Shown: positions 46,284 through 57,082 of the stretch, piece after piece
Layout of the letters: every line of letters begins with the position of its first letter
Numbering within the stretch: position 1 is the stretch's first letter
Origin: Triglochin maritima
Taxonomy: Eukaryota; Streptophyta; Magnoliopsida; Alismatales; Juncaginaceae
Assembly: GCA_963682175.1 (NCBI GenBank)
Contig: OY821791.1
Location: forward strand, 33,292,326-33,356,325
Reading direction: 5' to 3'
DNA: 64,000 bases
Position numbers and translations under genes: made by a program
The notes under the pieces: generated by a model
Told to the model about the DNA's origin: nothing
Database searches by the model: none
What the model saw: the letters and a program-made list of their open reading frames with translations, nothing else

Positions 46284-47842
46284 TGATTGATCGTTTTATA
46301 TTAACCGCAAGTGCACGGCCGCGTTGAAGCGGTGGCAAATACGGGTCGTCCACTAGGAGGTGTGTCGACACTTGGTTTGTGCGAATGCGAGAGGTAAAGA
46401 AAGGAGAAAAGGATTGGTTACACTAAACTACACTACAATGCGAAACGAAATGGAGAAGAAACGATAAAACTAAACCCCAAAGGGGGTAGAGAAATAATGT
46501 GAACATAAAGAAGTGTGTGTGTGTGTGTTCATTAAGCTCCTCACAATGTGTAGTGCATGAAATCATAAAACTACATCCAACTTTGCCTCTACATGAATTA
46601 AGATTTCACTACATCATTAAAACATACAAGACAATAATTGGAATGAAGTCAAATGAACTCAAGTATAAAGACTAGACCCTACTATGCCTCTACATGAATT
46701 AAGATAACACTACATCATTAAAACATACAAGACATTAACCAAGGTCAAGGCAACAAGAGTACATAAACTACATATTGTGTTTCCAATATTAATTTCATCC
46801 ATATCCTAACCTTATCATTCCCCATAAAATAGGTCCACTAACCAAAGCATAAACTAAGCTTCATTCAAGAGCATGAGCATATCAAAGATAAGAGTGGAGA
46901 CCCATTAGATGGTTATGGAAATCATTTAAAGCTCAAGGGATTAAGATAACACACACTTAATACACTACATGATTATATCACATATTTCTCCACCCCCAAA
47001 TGGGGATGGATCTACTCACTACTCATTACACTAACTACCTTAACAAAATGAAACATTATACTGAAAGGAAAGTTAACTAAGAAAGCAAGAAATATTAAAG
47101 AAGCTTAAAAGGAAAGCAAAGACTAAACAAGCATGCACAAATTAAAAGACAAGATTAAAAGAAACTAGAACAATTATTTTATTAACAATGACTCACATTG
47201 AAGGTAGCATTCTTCTCCACCTTGAGTTTTTGCTTCAAGGCTCACTCCTTAGTAGAGAGAATGCCACCAAGCAATGGGGTGATTACAATGGAAGGTGAAG
47301 AGTTCTATTTATAAGCATGGAAAAAGCTAATCCGGGACAATCCCCCGATGTGGGACTAAACCAATACCAAAAATAGCCTAAACACATAATAATACAAGTC
47401 CAGGAGAAAGCTTAGCGGATCTGGGGCCAAATGGACCGCCAATTAGCGGTCCAAGACCGCCAATTGGCGGTCTATAAACTTCAGATCGCGTTGATGTTGG
47501 TTGTGGGCTTTGCTTGAAGTATGTCTTGGTCTTGGATGCATCTACTTGGTTTGTTGGAGCTCCGACCCGAATCGAATTGACAAAATACACCCCATGATGG
47601 TGTGGAGTTTCCTGTTTTGCTCTTAGGTCCTTCTGTCTTACGTTCAGGTCCTTCTCCCTTGCATCTTGGTCCCCAGGTCTCACAATTAAGTCATTTTTCC
47701 CTGTTTTTGGGTCATTTCATGTCTCTCCTCTTCAAACCTCTTTATTTCTGAAATCTAAACATAAAACTCGTTACATAGCATTGTTTAAGGTGAAAGATAA
47801 TGGATATAAGAGACATGAATATGCATGAAATGATGCCAATCA
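46284..47842 (-). repeat. Gypsy element 2, 3' LTR
   Basis: About 1.56 kb. Minus-strand start TGATTGGCATCATTTC at 47842, adjoining the polypurine tract CTTAGGTGTGGGGGTATT; end near AAAACTTGATTGATCG (46280). About 990 bp of it recur at 50666-51660. A GT dinucleotide run lies at 46514-46528. Confidence 0.85.
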
Positions 47843-49390
47843 AATACCCCCACACCTAAGTTTTTGCTAGTCTCGAGCAAAACAAAGAAAGAGAAAAACA
47901 AACGAGAAACAAGAAATCCTAACTCACTTTCGTAGGAATCACGGTTGCACTTAGCACGTGCAACAAGCCGTTAAACCTCCTTGTTGCCAAGGAGGAGGAG
48001 TGTTGTCTCCTGAGGGTTTTCAGCGGATATACCCACAAAATCCGAAGAAGATGCATTATTCAATCTAGACCTCGACTCGTTGGACAAATTTTGTCGATCA
48101 ATGGACGCGATAATGCTACGGCTGACTCTATATAGGTAATCAGTCCACACCTAGCCTAATGAACCATTCGTGCAAGTTAAATAAGGAATTAAGTGAAAGA
48201 CATAGACAACTTCAACATCCTCAAGTGATACGAAGTGTAAGGTCCATTAAGGTTCTTATTTGCATCATTTTTTTTCTTTTCTTTTTGTTTCTTTTCTCAT
48301 CATTTTTTTTCTTTTTATTAGTTGGAGCTTCATTCTCCCATACACCTTTCTCCAAATCTCCACATAGGGCAATCCCTACCACCCGTGTAACGGGAGTTCG
48401 GTCGGCGCATCCAAAGTCAGATGACTCGAAAGCACCAGGCACAAAGTCCCCTCAGACCTACTTTCCCGAGTGATAGGAGCCGTGCGAGAAGAGAGAACAT
48501 CTACTCACTTATTTCTTATCTACATATGAACCAAAACCCCTACACTAATGTCTCACAACAAGATTTAGAGGGCCCTTGACTACAACAAACCTCCTTAAGT
48601 TAACAGACACGAATTATTGACTCACTAGGTTCAGGGTTGATTTCTTTAAATGTTTGAGCACTGAAACCCTATGATTACTCACCCCCAAAGGAAAACTGGG
48701 GTGCATCCTAACGACTCGATAAATCCTAAAGCCACTGTACTAGATATCCTAATGCATCAAGTTCAAGACAATTTTGGGAGCTTTCTTTTTACTTTGCCTC
48801 TCAACGGTTTTACACATGCTAAACACACGCAAAACCCACAAAACATTTTCTTTCGCAAACACATGAAGATTTTGAAAGAAATGTGAAAATTTTGAAGCAA
48901 TAGGCAAGCAAAAGAAGACAAGTCACCCAAGGATCATGGCAAGCAGATATATCGATATTAAATGCAGCACACTAACATGACCCTAACAATGCACACAAAA
49001 GAAAACAAAAAATCAAAGGAAAAGACTCGACTATGTAAATACGTAAAACACCCCACCACACCTACTTCATGCATTGTCCTCAATGAATGCGAGCAAGATA
49101 GAATTATGCAATGAAACAGGAAAGATCTCACCAACGTGAAGTACAAAGGGAAGTGCATGGTTATGTTGATGGACACAACCCAAATTCCCTCAAAACTTGT
49201 GAGATGCTAAAGAAGGGATACAAATACGTGAAAGAAATGGGGGCCCAAATACACAAGGGTTGGAGCCCACAATAAACGATGCTCACTGAAGGGGACTTTT
49301 TTTTTGTTTTTTTTGTTTTTTTTTATATAACTATGTACAAACATAAGTTCTCATCTTCATTTGTCAAAAGACATCAAATGGGAACCTCAA
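47843..49390 (-). other. Gypsy element 2, 3' untranslated region
   Basis: Contains the conserved hairpin block (47945-48011) shared with gypsy element 1 and, at about 49047-49066, a polypurine-like tract and a CATGCATTGTCCTCAATG block also seen at 20607-20625. No pol gene is present. A-rich and T-rich tracts at 48265-48320 and 49300-49325. Confidence 0.65.
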
Positions 49391-49397
49391 GAGTGGG

Positions 49398-50555
49398 TTA
49401 ATGCACTTGGAAAGGGAACATGACACCACGCGGGGCCAGAATACGCATGCGTGGGCCCCCTTCACAAAGAGCACCAGATGAAATGAGAGGTTCATGAATT
49501 GGACGCAAAGGCGTCTCATTCAAAGGATCAAACTGAAAGAGCTTGAACCTCTCGAGAGTTTGGGAAATAAGGGGCAACGGAAGAAGAATCTCTCCCGTTG
49601 TGGAACTGAAGTTATGATCATCAATCCAAACTCTCCAACCAACAGGCTGGTGGGTCGGAACAAGGTCAAGCACCTCGTTATGCATGTCCAACTCACCAGG
49701 AGAACAGGAAGTGGGTCTCATACCAAAGGTATCCTCCAAGGAACTCCTAATACCCTCATGAGCAATGTAGTTGTTTGATGTTCCATCATTTCCAAGATGA
49801 TCAGGAACAATAGTGAGAGGCAAACTCTCATCAGGTTGTTTGAAATTGAGGGTACTAGGGAGCTCTTGCTCCACCAGAGGTGAGTCCTTAAGAGGCACAA
49901 CATGAAGATCATGTAGCTCAAGGGCCACGGGACAAAAAGATAAGGCACAATCCTGTGCCGACTCATAATGAAGCTGGTCCAAGTTATTCTCAATTTGAAT
50001 CGAATCCTCCACTAAGTGATCGTGAATTGAAACTCCAAGTCCCTCAGACAGACTAGGAGTTTGACTTTGAAAGGTTGTGCTTTGAATTTGTGGATGTGGT
50101 GGTGGTTCGATATCAAAAGAAGAATCCTCATGTTGACATGAAATGTCACTCTCCTCACGTTCACGTAATTGCTGCGACATTTGACTCACTTGCAGTGACA
50201 TATTTTGTATGGACTCTTGAGTGGTTTCCATGAACGTAAGGAAAGTTTGTTTCAAGGAATCAGGTATGCGGTCAACGATGAGGTCCAAGTCAGAGCTTGG
50301 AAAATTTTGGGGTTGGGTGTTGATGGGCTGAGAATGAGTCCAATGATTTGGAGTGGGGTGTTGGTAGAATTCTGGGTATTAGGGAGGAGGATACTGGGGT
50401 GAACATGAAGTATAAGAATTTGAATAAGAATTGTCTCCCCATGAATCCATCACTCTCGGGTTGTACGCGGATGCGTAATGGTCATAATGAGCATTTTGGG
50501 AAAATGTATGCTCATACTCAGGCTCTGGGGGAACATAAGGACATTCCTAGATAAC
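49398..50555 (-). pseudogene. Gypsy element 2 gag-like remnant
   Basis: The minus frame 50288-49398 opens at a non-ATG codon and extends upstream as NYPQNFPSSDL-like text back to a truncated zinc knuckle FCGLSGHVI-ECPY at about 50575, with stops on the way (about 50540 and 50385). It contains FLTFMETTQESIQNMSLQVS, similar to TFMETTTQSFHRLETQVSQL in gypsy element 1 after the knuckle. The gag core, protease, RT and integrase are all absent, so it is a large deletion derivative. Confidence 0.6.
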
Positions 50556-50578
50556 ATGACCACTCAACCCACAAAAAC

Positions 50579-50611
50579 TCTTTATTTCTGAAATCTAAAC
50601 ATAAAACTTGG
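50579..50611 (+). repeat. LTR-derived filler next to the tRNA sequence
   Basis: CTCTTTATTTCTGAAATCTAAACATAAAACTT (positions 50579-50609) matches LTR positions about 47742-47771. It sits between the gag zinc-knuckle remnant and the tRNA-Asp segment, so it was copied in from an LTR. Confidence 0.7.
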
Positions 50612-50613
50612 AC

Positions 50614-50665
50614 ATTCCCGCCTGTCACGCGGGTGACCCGGGTTCGGTCCCCAGCAACGGTGCCA
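50614..50665 (+). other. tRNA-Asp(GUC) 3' part with CCA at the primer-binding site
   Basis: Starts ATTCCCGCCTGTCACGCGGG (anticodon arm, GTC anticodon), continues with GTGACCCGGGTTCGGTCC (variable region and T arm) and ends GCAACGGTGCCA. It covers about tRNA positions 25-76. As remembered, plant tRNA-Asp has GGTTCGATCC, so A58 is G here; the other two differences (CCCCAG for CCCCGG, GGTGCC for GGCGCC) are CpG-type changes. On the minus strand the first 18 bases, TGGCACCGTTGCTGGGGA, are the element's primer-binding site. It lacks the 5' half and is not a tRNA gene. Confidence 0.85.
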
Positions 50666-51660
50666 AAAACTTAATTGATCATTTTATATTAACCGCAAGT
50701 GCACGACCGCGTTGAAGCAGTGGAAAATACGGGTCGTCCACTGGGAGGTATGTCGACACTTGGTTTGTGCGAAGGCGAGAGGTAAAGAAAGGAGAAAAGG
50801 ATTGGTTACACTAAACTACACTACAATGCGAAACGAAATGGAGAAGAAACGATAAAACTAAACCCCAAAGGGGGTAGAGAAATAATGTGAACATAAAGAA
50901 GTGTGTGTGTGTGTGTTCATTAAGCTCCTCACAATGTGTAGTGCATGAAATCATAAAACTACATCCAACTTTGCCTCTACATGAATTAAGATTTCACTAC
51001 ATCATTAAAACATACAAGACAATAATTGGAATGAAGTCAAATGAACTCAAGTATAAAGACTAGACCCTACTATGCCTCTACATGAATTAAGATAACACTA
51101 CATCATTAAAACATACAAGACATTAACCAAGGTCAAGGCAACAAGAGTACATAAACTACATATTGTGTTTCCAATATTAATTTCATCCATATCCTAACCT
51201 TATCATTCCCCATAAAATAGGTCCACTAACCAAAGCATAAGCTAAGCTTCATTCAAGAGTATTAGCATATCAAAGATAAGAGTGGAGACCCATTAGATGG
51301 TTATGGAAATCATTTAAAGCTCAAGGGATTAAGATAACACACACTTAATACACTACATGATTATATCACATATTTCTCCACCCCCAAATGGGGATGGATC
51401 TACTCACTACTCATTACACTAACTACCTTAACAAAATGAAACATTATACTGAAAGGAAAGTTAACTAAGAAAGCAAGAAATATTAAAGAAGCTTAAAAGG
51501 AAAGCAAAGACTAAACAAGCATGCACAAATTAAAAGACAAGATTAAAAGAAACTAGAACAATTATTTTATTAACAATGACTCACATTGAAGGTAGCATTC
51601 TTCTCCACCTTGAGTTTTTGCTTCAAGGCTCACTCCTTAGTAGAGAGAATGCCACCAAGC
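50666..51660 (-). repeat. Gypsy element 2, 5' LTR, truncated
   Basis: Nearly identical to 46280-47275. It lacks the U3 end; at GCCACCAAGCAA (51649-51660) it switches to plus-oriented LTR sequence. Confidence 0.85.
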
Positions 51661-52160
51661 AAAGCCCAGCACAAATTCCAGATGGATCCGGACTTTTTAG
51701 ACCGCCAATTGGCGGTCACTTTTGGCCCAAATCCGCTAAGATTTCTCTGGGTTACGTATTAGTGTGTATTTAGTCCATTTCTGGTATTTGTTTAGTCCCA
51801 CATCGGGGGATTGTCCCGGATTAGCTTTTTCCATGCCTATAAATAGAACTCTTCACCTCCTATTGTAATCACTCCATATTTTAAGTGGCTATTCTTCCTA
51901 CTAGAAGTGAGGCCTTGAAGCACACACTAAAGTAGGATGATGCTACTTGAAATGTGAGTCATTTTATCAATAAAGTTTTGTGTTTCTTTCATTGTTTGTT
52001 TTATGCTTCTTTTATTGTTTGTGCATGTTTTAGTTTAATCATCTTTTATTTCTAGCTTAGTTTTAATATGCTTTCTTTGCTTAGTTTAATAATTAGTGTA
52101 ATATTTAGTGAGTAGTTTCATCCCCTTTGGGGGGTGGAGTAGATGTTCTCCTTATGTTTA

Positions 52161-52239
52161 GAGGAACATCCGGTTGAGTCACCTCCAAAAATTGACTCAT
52201 AGAGCCACAAACTTCTTCCCAAGAGAGGTTGTAGATATC
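52161..52239. repeat. 79-bp target repeat, right copy
   Basis: Second copy of the repeat at 45952-46030. A normal LTR-retrotransposon insertion would leave a 5-bp duplication. Confidence 0.93.
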
Positions 52240-52749
52240 CTCGCCGGCACTAGGAAGTCCGGTAATTTCCGAGAGAAGAGATGCAGTGAGAGAGAAGGAG
52301 ATGGAATCAACCTGGGTGGTAAGCGCCGCTTGAGTGCCATCAAGAGCGGTAGTCTCCCGGAGATTGGCATAGAATTGACGACAAGCTTCCGTGGAGAAAG
52401 GGACCGGAAGTTTGTCATGAAAGAAAGCTCCAAGGTGATCAACCGCGAGATAGGTGGAGAGACCAATCGACTTGAAATCTTTGATGATGATCTTCCGCTC
52501 CGGAATTGGATTTGCACCACTAATAGTGTAGTAGTGCTCCTCCTCCATAAGATTGTAGAAGATGCCTTTGTTGAAGGGCCGAAGATATTCGTCGACGGGT
52601 TCGTTCGCCGGATTTGTAGAAGAAGAAGGTATGTCGGGGTTGAGTCTTGTCTTCTTTGCCGGAGGAACGGGTTTCTTTCCTCTCCTAGTTGTTTGTTTTT
52701 TTGTTGGTTCCATCGTCTTCTTAGATGAACAAACTTTCCTTGGACCCAT
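52161..52749 (-). pseudogene. Sirevirus envelope-like ORF, proximal part
   Basis: Start ATG at 52749 (MGPRKVCSSKKTMEPTKKQ) is chosen because Sirevirus envelope-like ORFs typically begin with a short basic MGPK-like segment; the upstream extension of the open frame begins with a non-ATG codon or unlikely start. A Lys/Arg-rich N-terminus is followed by the block PFSTEACRQFYANLRE and ITGLPSAGEDIYNLSWEEV. The frame is interrupted at the 79-bp target repeat (52161-52239) by the composite insertion. Confidence 0.75.
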
Positions 52750-52852
52750 AAGGAATGAAGAAGATTTGAGAAGGATATGAAGGTTTGTGAAGTGGGAAAG
52801 GGGAGGATGCAAAAGTTTGCTTTGGGGATGATAGAAATGAAAGAGGGGATCC

Positions 52853-53245
52853 AAATATATAGAAGATGAGAGAATATGGGAGATTTCAAGCATGAAAACC
52901 CGTGTCCAACGGTCATCCATAATTGTCTCGGAAGACCGTTGGACCAGTTCCAACGGCTAGAAAAACGAACAATTCGGTCGACCGAACGGGCTTCGGTATA
53001 CCACCAAAAGGAAGAGAGTAAGTGAAGAAGGTTTACTGGATCTTGGGAACGGATGACCGAATCTGGGATGATCGTCCGTTTCTAGATGAACAGGGAAGTT
53101 TGCTAATTTTAGCATACCAAAAGTGTCGGTCAACCGGATATGAAACAGTGTACCGAAATGGTGAATCCAGACCAAGTTTGGATCCCTGTCCAGACACAAT
53201 CCAGTTAACTGAATGGTGTTCGGTCATCCGTCCTGTGTGGACAGA
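52853..53245 (-). promoter_or_regulatory. Possible internal promoter of the envelope-like ORF
   Basis: Between the RNase H end and the ATG at 52749 lie several CGG-core palindromes or half-palindromes (CGGTCGACCG at 52976, CGGATGACCG, CGGTCAACCGG, CGGTCATCCG; 52970-53235) and then a TATA-like TCTATATATTT (about 52855-52865), about 105 bp before the ATG. The LTR has the same order: palindromes, then TATA box. Confidence 0.5.
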
Positions 53246-53261
53246 CCACAAATGAGATGAA

Positions 53262-53588
53262 TTATGATATTTCATTAGCACTACACATCCCTAGTTCTTG
53301 TCTTATCTTATCAAATTGATTAACGTTTAAGGGTTTTGTAAATATATTTGCTAATTGATCATTTGTTGAAATAAATTTTAATTCAATATCACCTCTAAGA
53401 GCATGATCTCTAAGAAAGTGATGGCAAACATCTATATGCTTGGTTCTTGAATGAAGAATTTGTTTTTTAGATAAGTTTATGGCACTGGTATTATCACAAA
53501 ATATGGGTATAGTTTGAAACTCAAGTCTCAAATCCTTGAGGGTTTGCCTAATCCAAAGGATTTGTGCACAACAACATCCGACGGCCAA
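53262..53588 (-). pseudogene. Sirevirus RNase H
   Basis: Minus frame with QILWIRQTLKDLRLEFQTIP, FCDNTSAINLSKKQILHSRT, KHIDVCHHFLRDH, and ANIFTKPLNVNQFDKIRQEL, the usual copia RNase H and tail. The preceding part with YSDADYAGCKSDRKSTS is in the frame above, separated by a damaged segment near 53600-53660. It would degrade template RNA. Confidence 0.85.
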
Positions 53589-53657
53589 ATACTCGACTTC
53601 GGTTGTTGAGAGTGCAACACTATTTTGCTTCTTACTAAACCAAGAAATTAAAGATTT

Positions 53658-54910
53658 TCATAAGAATTGACATGTCCTACTAGTACTTTTCCGATCGGAT
53701 TTGCATCCGGCATAATCAGCATCACTATAGGCAATGAGATCAAAAGATCGAATCTTGGGATAAAACAATCCAAAATCACAAGTAGTTTTCAAATATCGAA
53801 AAATCCTTTTCAATGCTTGCATATGAGATTCTTTAGGACAAGATTGCAAATGAGAACAAAGGCAAACACTAAACATAATATCGAGTCTACTAGCGGTTAA
53901 ATAAAGAAGTGAACCAATCATACCTCGATATTTTTTAATGTCAACTCCTTTACCTTCTTCATCTTTATCCAATTTCAATCTTGTGCTCATGGGAGTATTG
54001 TGAGGTTTGCTATCTTCATATCCAAATCTTTTGACTAGTTCTCTTGTGTATTTGGTTTGGTTGATGAAGTTTCCCTCCGAGGTTTTCTTAATTTGGAGTC
54101 CAAGAAAGAAGTTGAGTTCACCCATCAAGCTCATTTAGAATTCCCCTTGCATAGACTTAGAAAACTCTTGGCATAGACAATCATTAGTAGAACCGAATAT
54201 TATGTCATCGACATAATTTGTACGATTAATAAATCTTTATCTTTGGTCTTAGTAAATAATGTGGTGTCAACTTTCCCCATGGTGAATCCGTTTTCAAGCA
54301 AAAAGGTCTTCAACCTTTCATACCAAGCTCTAGGAGCTTGCTTAAGCCCATAAAGAGCCTTCTTAAGCTTGAGTACATGATCCGGGTATGTTTCATTCAC
54401 AAAACCGGGTGGTTGTTTAACATAAAGTTCTTCCATAATAAAACCATTCAAAAATGCACTTTTAACATCCATCTGAAAGAGTTTAAAATCCATGTATGAT
54501 GCCTAGGCTAATAACATTCTAATTGCTTCTAATCGAGTTACCAGAGCATAGGTTTCATCAAAGTCGATGCCTTCCTCTTGGTTGTAACCTTGAGCGACCA
54601 ATCGAGCTTTGTTTCTAACCACTTGCCCCGATTCATCAAGTTTGTTTCGAAAAACCCACTTGGTGCCAAATACCGATTGATCTTTAGGTCTCAGTACAAG
54701 CTCCCAAACAATATCATTACGAATGAATTGGTTTAACTCTTCATGCATAGCTATTAACCAAAATTCATCATCACATGCTTCTTCTATTTTCTTAGGTTCA
54801 AGTTGAGATATAAATGCATAAGATTCACATACAACAAGAGAATTAGACCTAGTAACGATTCCTTTTGATACATCACCAATGACAAGATCCTTCGGATGGT
54901 CCTTCTTATA
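53658..54910 (-). pseudogene. Sirevirus reverse transcriptase, frameshifted at the active site
   Basis: Read on the minus strand: [57 protein letters not shown], a TAG near 54501, FQMDVKSAFLNGFIMEELYV, LKKALYGLKQAPRAWYERL, then a one-base loss just before the YVDD motif (about 54215) which puts YVDDIIFG in another frame, a stop near 54135, and LNFFLGLQIKKTSEGNF to SLLYLTASRLDIMFSV. It would copy RNA to DNA. Confidence 0.88.
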
Positions 54911-54913
54911 TTG

Positions 54914-56310
54914 TCAATCTTTTGGAAGCTCTTGTTTTTCTTGAGATGTCTCATTGGGTTGTTCTTGAGATGTTATATTCCGAATGTGATCAATAAGTTC
55001 ATCATCAAGGTTAGAATTATCCTTACATGGTTCTTCTTGGAAATGAACATGCATGGATTCTTCTACACAACTAGTTCTCTTGTTGTAAACTCGATACGCT
55101 TTACTCCTACTTGAATATCCTAAAAATATGGCTTCATCGGATTTAGCATCAAATTTGTCTAAATTATCTTTGGTATTGAGAACAAAACATTTAGAACCAA
55201 AAGCTTTGAAATAGGAAATTTTTGGGGGTTTGCCAAACCAAAGTTCAAAAGGAGTTTTGTTTAAATTTGGTCGAATCAAAACACGTTTAAGAATGTAACA
55301 AGCCGTGTTAACCGCTTCACACCAAAAATACTTTGGTAAATCATTTTCACAAAGCATTGTTCTTGACATTTCTTGAAGAGTTCTATTCTTCCTTTCAACT
55401 ACCACATTTTGTTGAGGTGTTCTTGGGAAAGAAAAAGTATGTTCAATACCATTTGAATCACAAAATTCCTCAAAACCTTCATTTTCAAATTCGCCACCAT
55501 GATCACTATGAATTTTCAAAATCAAAGACCTTTTTTCTCTTTGAATTCGTTTTGTAAATTTTTCAAATTCCTTGAAAGCTTCATTCTTGTTTGCAAGAAA
55601 CAAAACCCAAGTAAATCGAGTAAAATCGTCAATTATGACAAATGCATATCTCTTGCCACCTAGACTAAAGGTTCTAGATGGACCAAAGAGATCCATATGC
55701 AAGAGTTCCAAAGGTTTTGAAGTAGAAACCATGTTAATTGACTTGAAAGAACTTTTAAATTGTTTTCCAAATTCACAAGCATTGCAAAGCTTATTTTTCT
55801 TGAAATCCAATTTGGGCAATCCTCTTACCAAGTCAAATTTAGCAAGTTTATGAAGTTGGCTCATACTAATGTGGTCTAACCTCTTATACCATAACCAAGT
55901 TTCGTCATTTGAAGTAACTAAGCATGTTTCCTTAGAGAATGAGTCAATGCTATCAACATGCACAACATAAACATTTCGATATATATAGCCTTTAAAAGTG
56001 GTTTCCATACTAGCTTTACAAATGATGTATACAATATGTTGATCAAAGACCACTAAGAATTCTTTATCGGTTAATTGACTCACACTAAGAAAATTATGTT
56101 TTAAACCATCCACAAGAAGTACATTTTGTATTTGAGTAGTAGAATCATTACCAACATCGTTGATGCCAATAATGTGACCTTTAGAATCATCCCCAAATGT
56201 GACGGTTCAACCTTTCTTTGATTTCAATGTTTTGAACATAGAGTGGTCTCCCGTCAAGTGCCTCGAACATCCGCTATCTACGATCCACTTCCCCTTCTTT
56301 TTCACCTACA
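54914..56310 (-). pseudogene. Sirevirus protease and integrase
   Basis: Protease is read at about 56290-56115 as KGKWIVDSGCSRHLTGDHSM with the catalytic DSG, with a TGA near 56205. From 56113 a 399-codon frame holds the pre-integrase zinc region (WYKRLDHIS, where the first His is Tyr, and CNACEFGKQ) and the integrase core with MDLFGPSRTFS, HSDHGGEFENEGF and VVVERKNRTLQEM (D, D, E), then TPFELWFGKPPKISYFKAFG. It stops at 54914 before RT. Confidence 0.88.
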
Positions 56311-56327
56311 TTCAAAAAAGAAGAAGA

Positions 56328-56846
56328 TTATTTTGGTACCCATATTTGTTTGGGTCCTTTGGGGTTAACTTTAGGTACCCAAACTTGTTTGGTTCTAGGT
56401 ACCCAAACATTTGAAGAAAATTTCTTTTTCACTACACCATTTAAAGCATGCACAAAATAACTCTTAGAGTTTTTCTTTTCATTCATGTATCCTAAACCAT
56501 GCTTTTCTAATGATTGAATTGGACTACCAAGTAACATGTCTAGCATCTTCTTTCCTTTTGTGAATTTCTCAAGATCAATTCTCAATTGCTTATTGCATTC
56601 TCTAAGCTCATGTATTTCTTTAGCATGAGATTCAACATTGAGTTCTTTTAAGCTTTTATTTTTCAACACAAGCTTATCAACTTCATTTGATAATGATTCA
56701 TTTATACAAGCTAGATCATGATTAGCTTTCCTAGATAATTTACTTTTATGCCTCAATATGTCACATTTTTCAAGCAATTCATGAAAGGCATCAAGTAATT
56801 CATCATACGAGATTACCTTTTTTCTCCATATTTGGCGACATTGCAA
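56328..56846 (-). pseudogene. Sirevirus gag C-terminal coiled coil
   Basis: Minus frame rich in Leu/Lys/Glu heptads (SLSNEVDKLVLKNKSLKELN, HELRECNKQLRIDLEKFTKG) and ending with repeated WVP(K/R) motifs, as in the long gag C-terminus of Sireviruses. It is separated by a frame break at about 56835 from the upstream acidic/serine segment (about 56840-57050). Confidence 0.75.
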
Positions 56847-57082
56847 GTGTTGGGCTCGTCTTGCTCGCTTGATGAAGATGCACTACTTAATTCTCCATCG
56901 ACTTCTTGAGTGTAGAGACATAGATGAGCTTCTTCATTTTCCGACTCACTTGAAGAATCGGATGATCCATCCCAAGTTGCCTTGAGGGCCTTTTTCTTCT
57001 CCTTCTACTTCTTCTCTCTTCTTTTGAATCTCCTTTCTTTTTCTTCATTCTCTCTTCTCTTTTTCTCTTTTCTTTCCTTGGA

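Larger units (their letters stand above)
46031..52160. mobile_element. Composite of two opposed gypsy (Tat-type) pieces
   Basis: Layout: plus-oriented LTR start TGATTGGCATC (46031-46283); a minus-oriented element with 3' LTR (about 46284-47842), internal region (47843-50665) and truncated 5' LTR (50666-51660); then a plus-oriented LTR middle part (51661-52160). 46031-46283 is the reverse complement of 47842-47590. The switch at 51655-51665 falls on CAAGCAA, common to both strands' LTR text. TATAAATAG boxes are at 47305-47313 (minus) and 51838-51846 (plus). All pieces are the same family. Confidence 0.85.

Noticed and set aside
48159..48473. ORFs in the 3' region of gypsy element 2
   Set aside because: Driven by T-rich and A-rich tracts, start at weak codons, not shared with element 1.
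50614..50665. A functional tRNA-Asp gene
   Set aside because: The acceptor 5' strand and D arm are missing, CCA is encoded, and it sits at a retrotransposon primer-binding site.
52174..52916. Long ORFs on the plus strand and in another minus frame opposite the envelope-like ORF
   Set aside because: No recognised domain; only the 52749-start frame matches the family.
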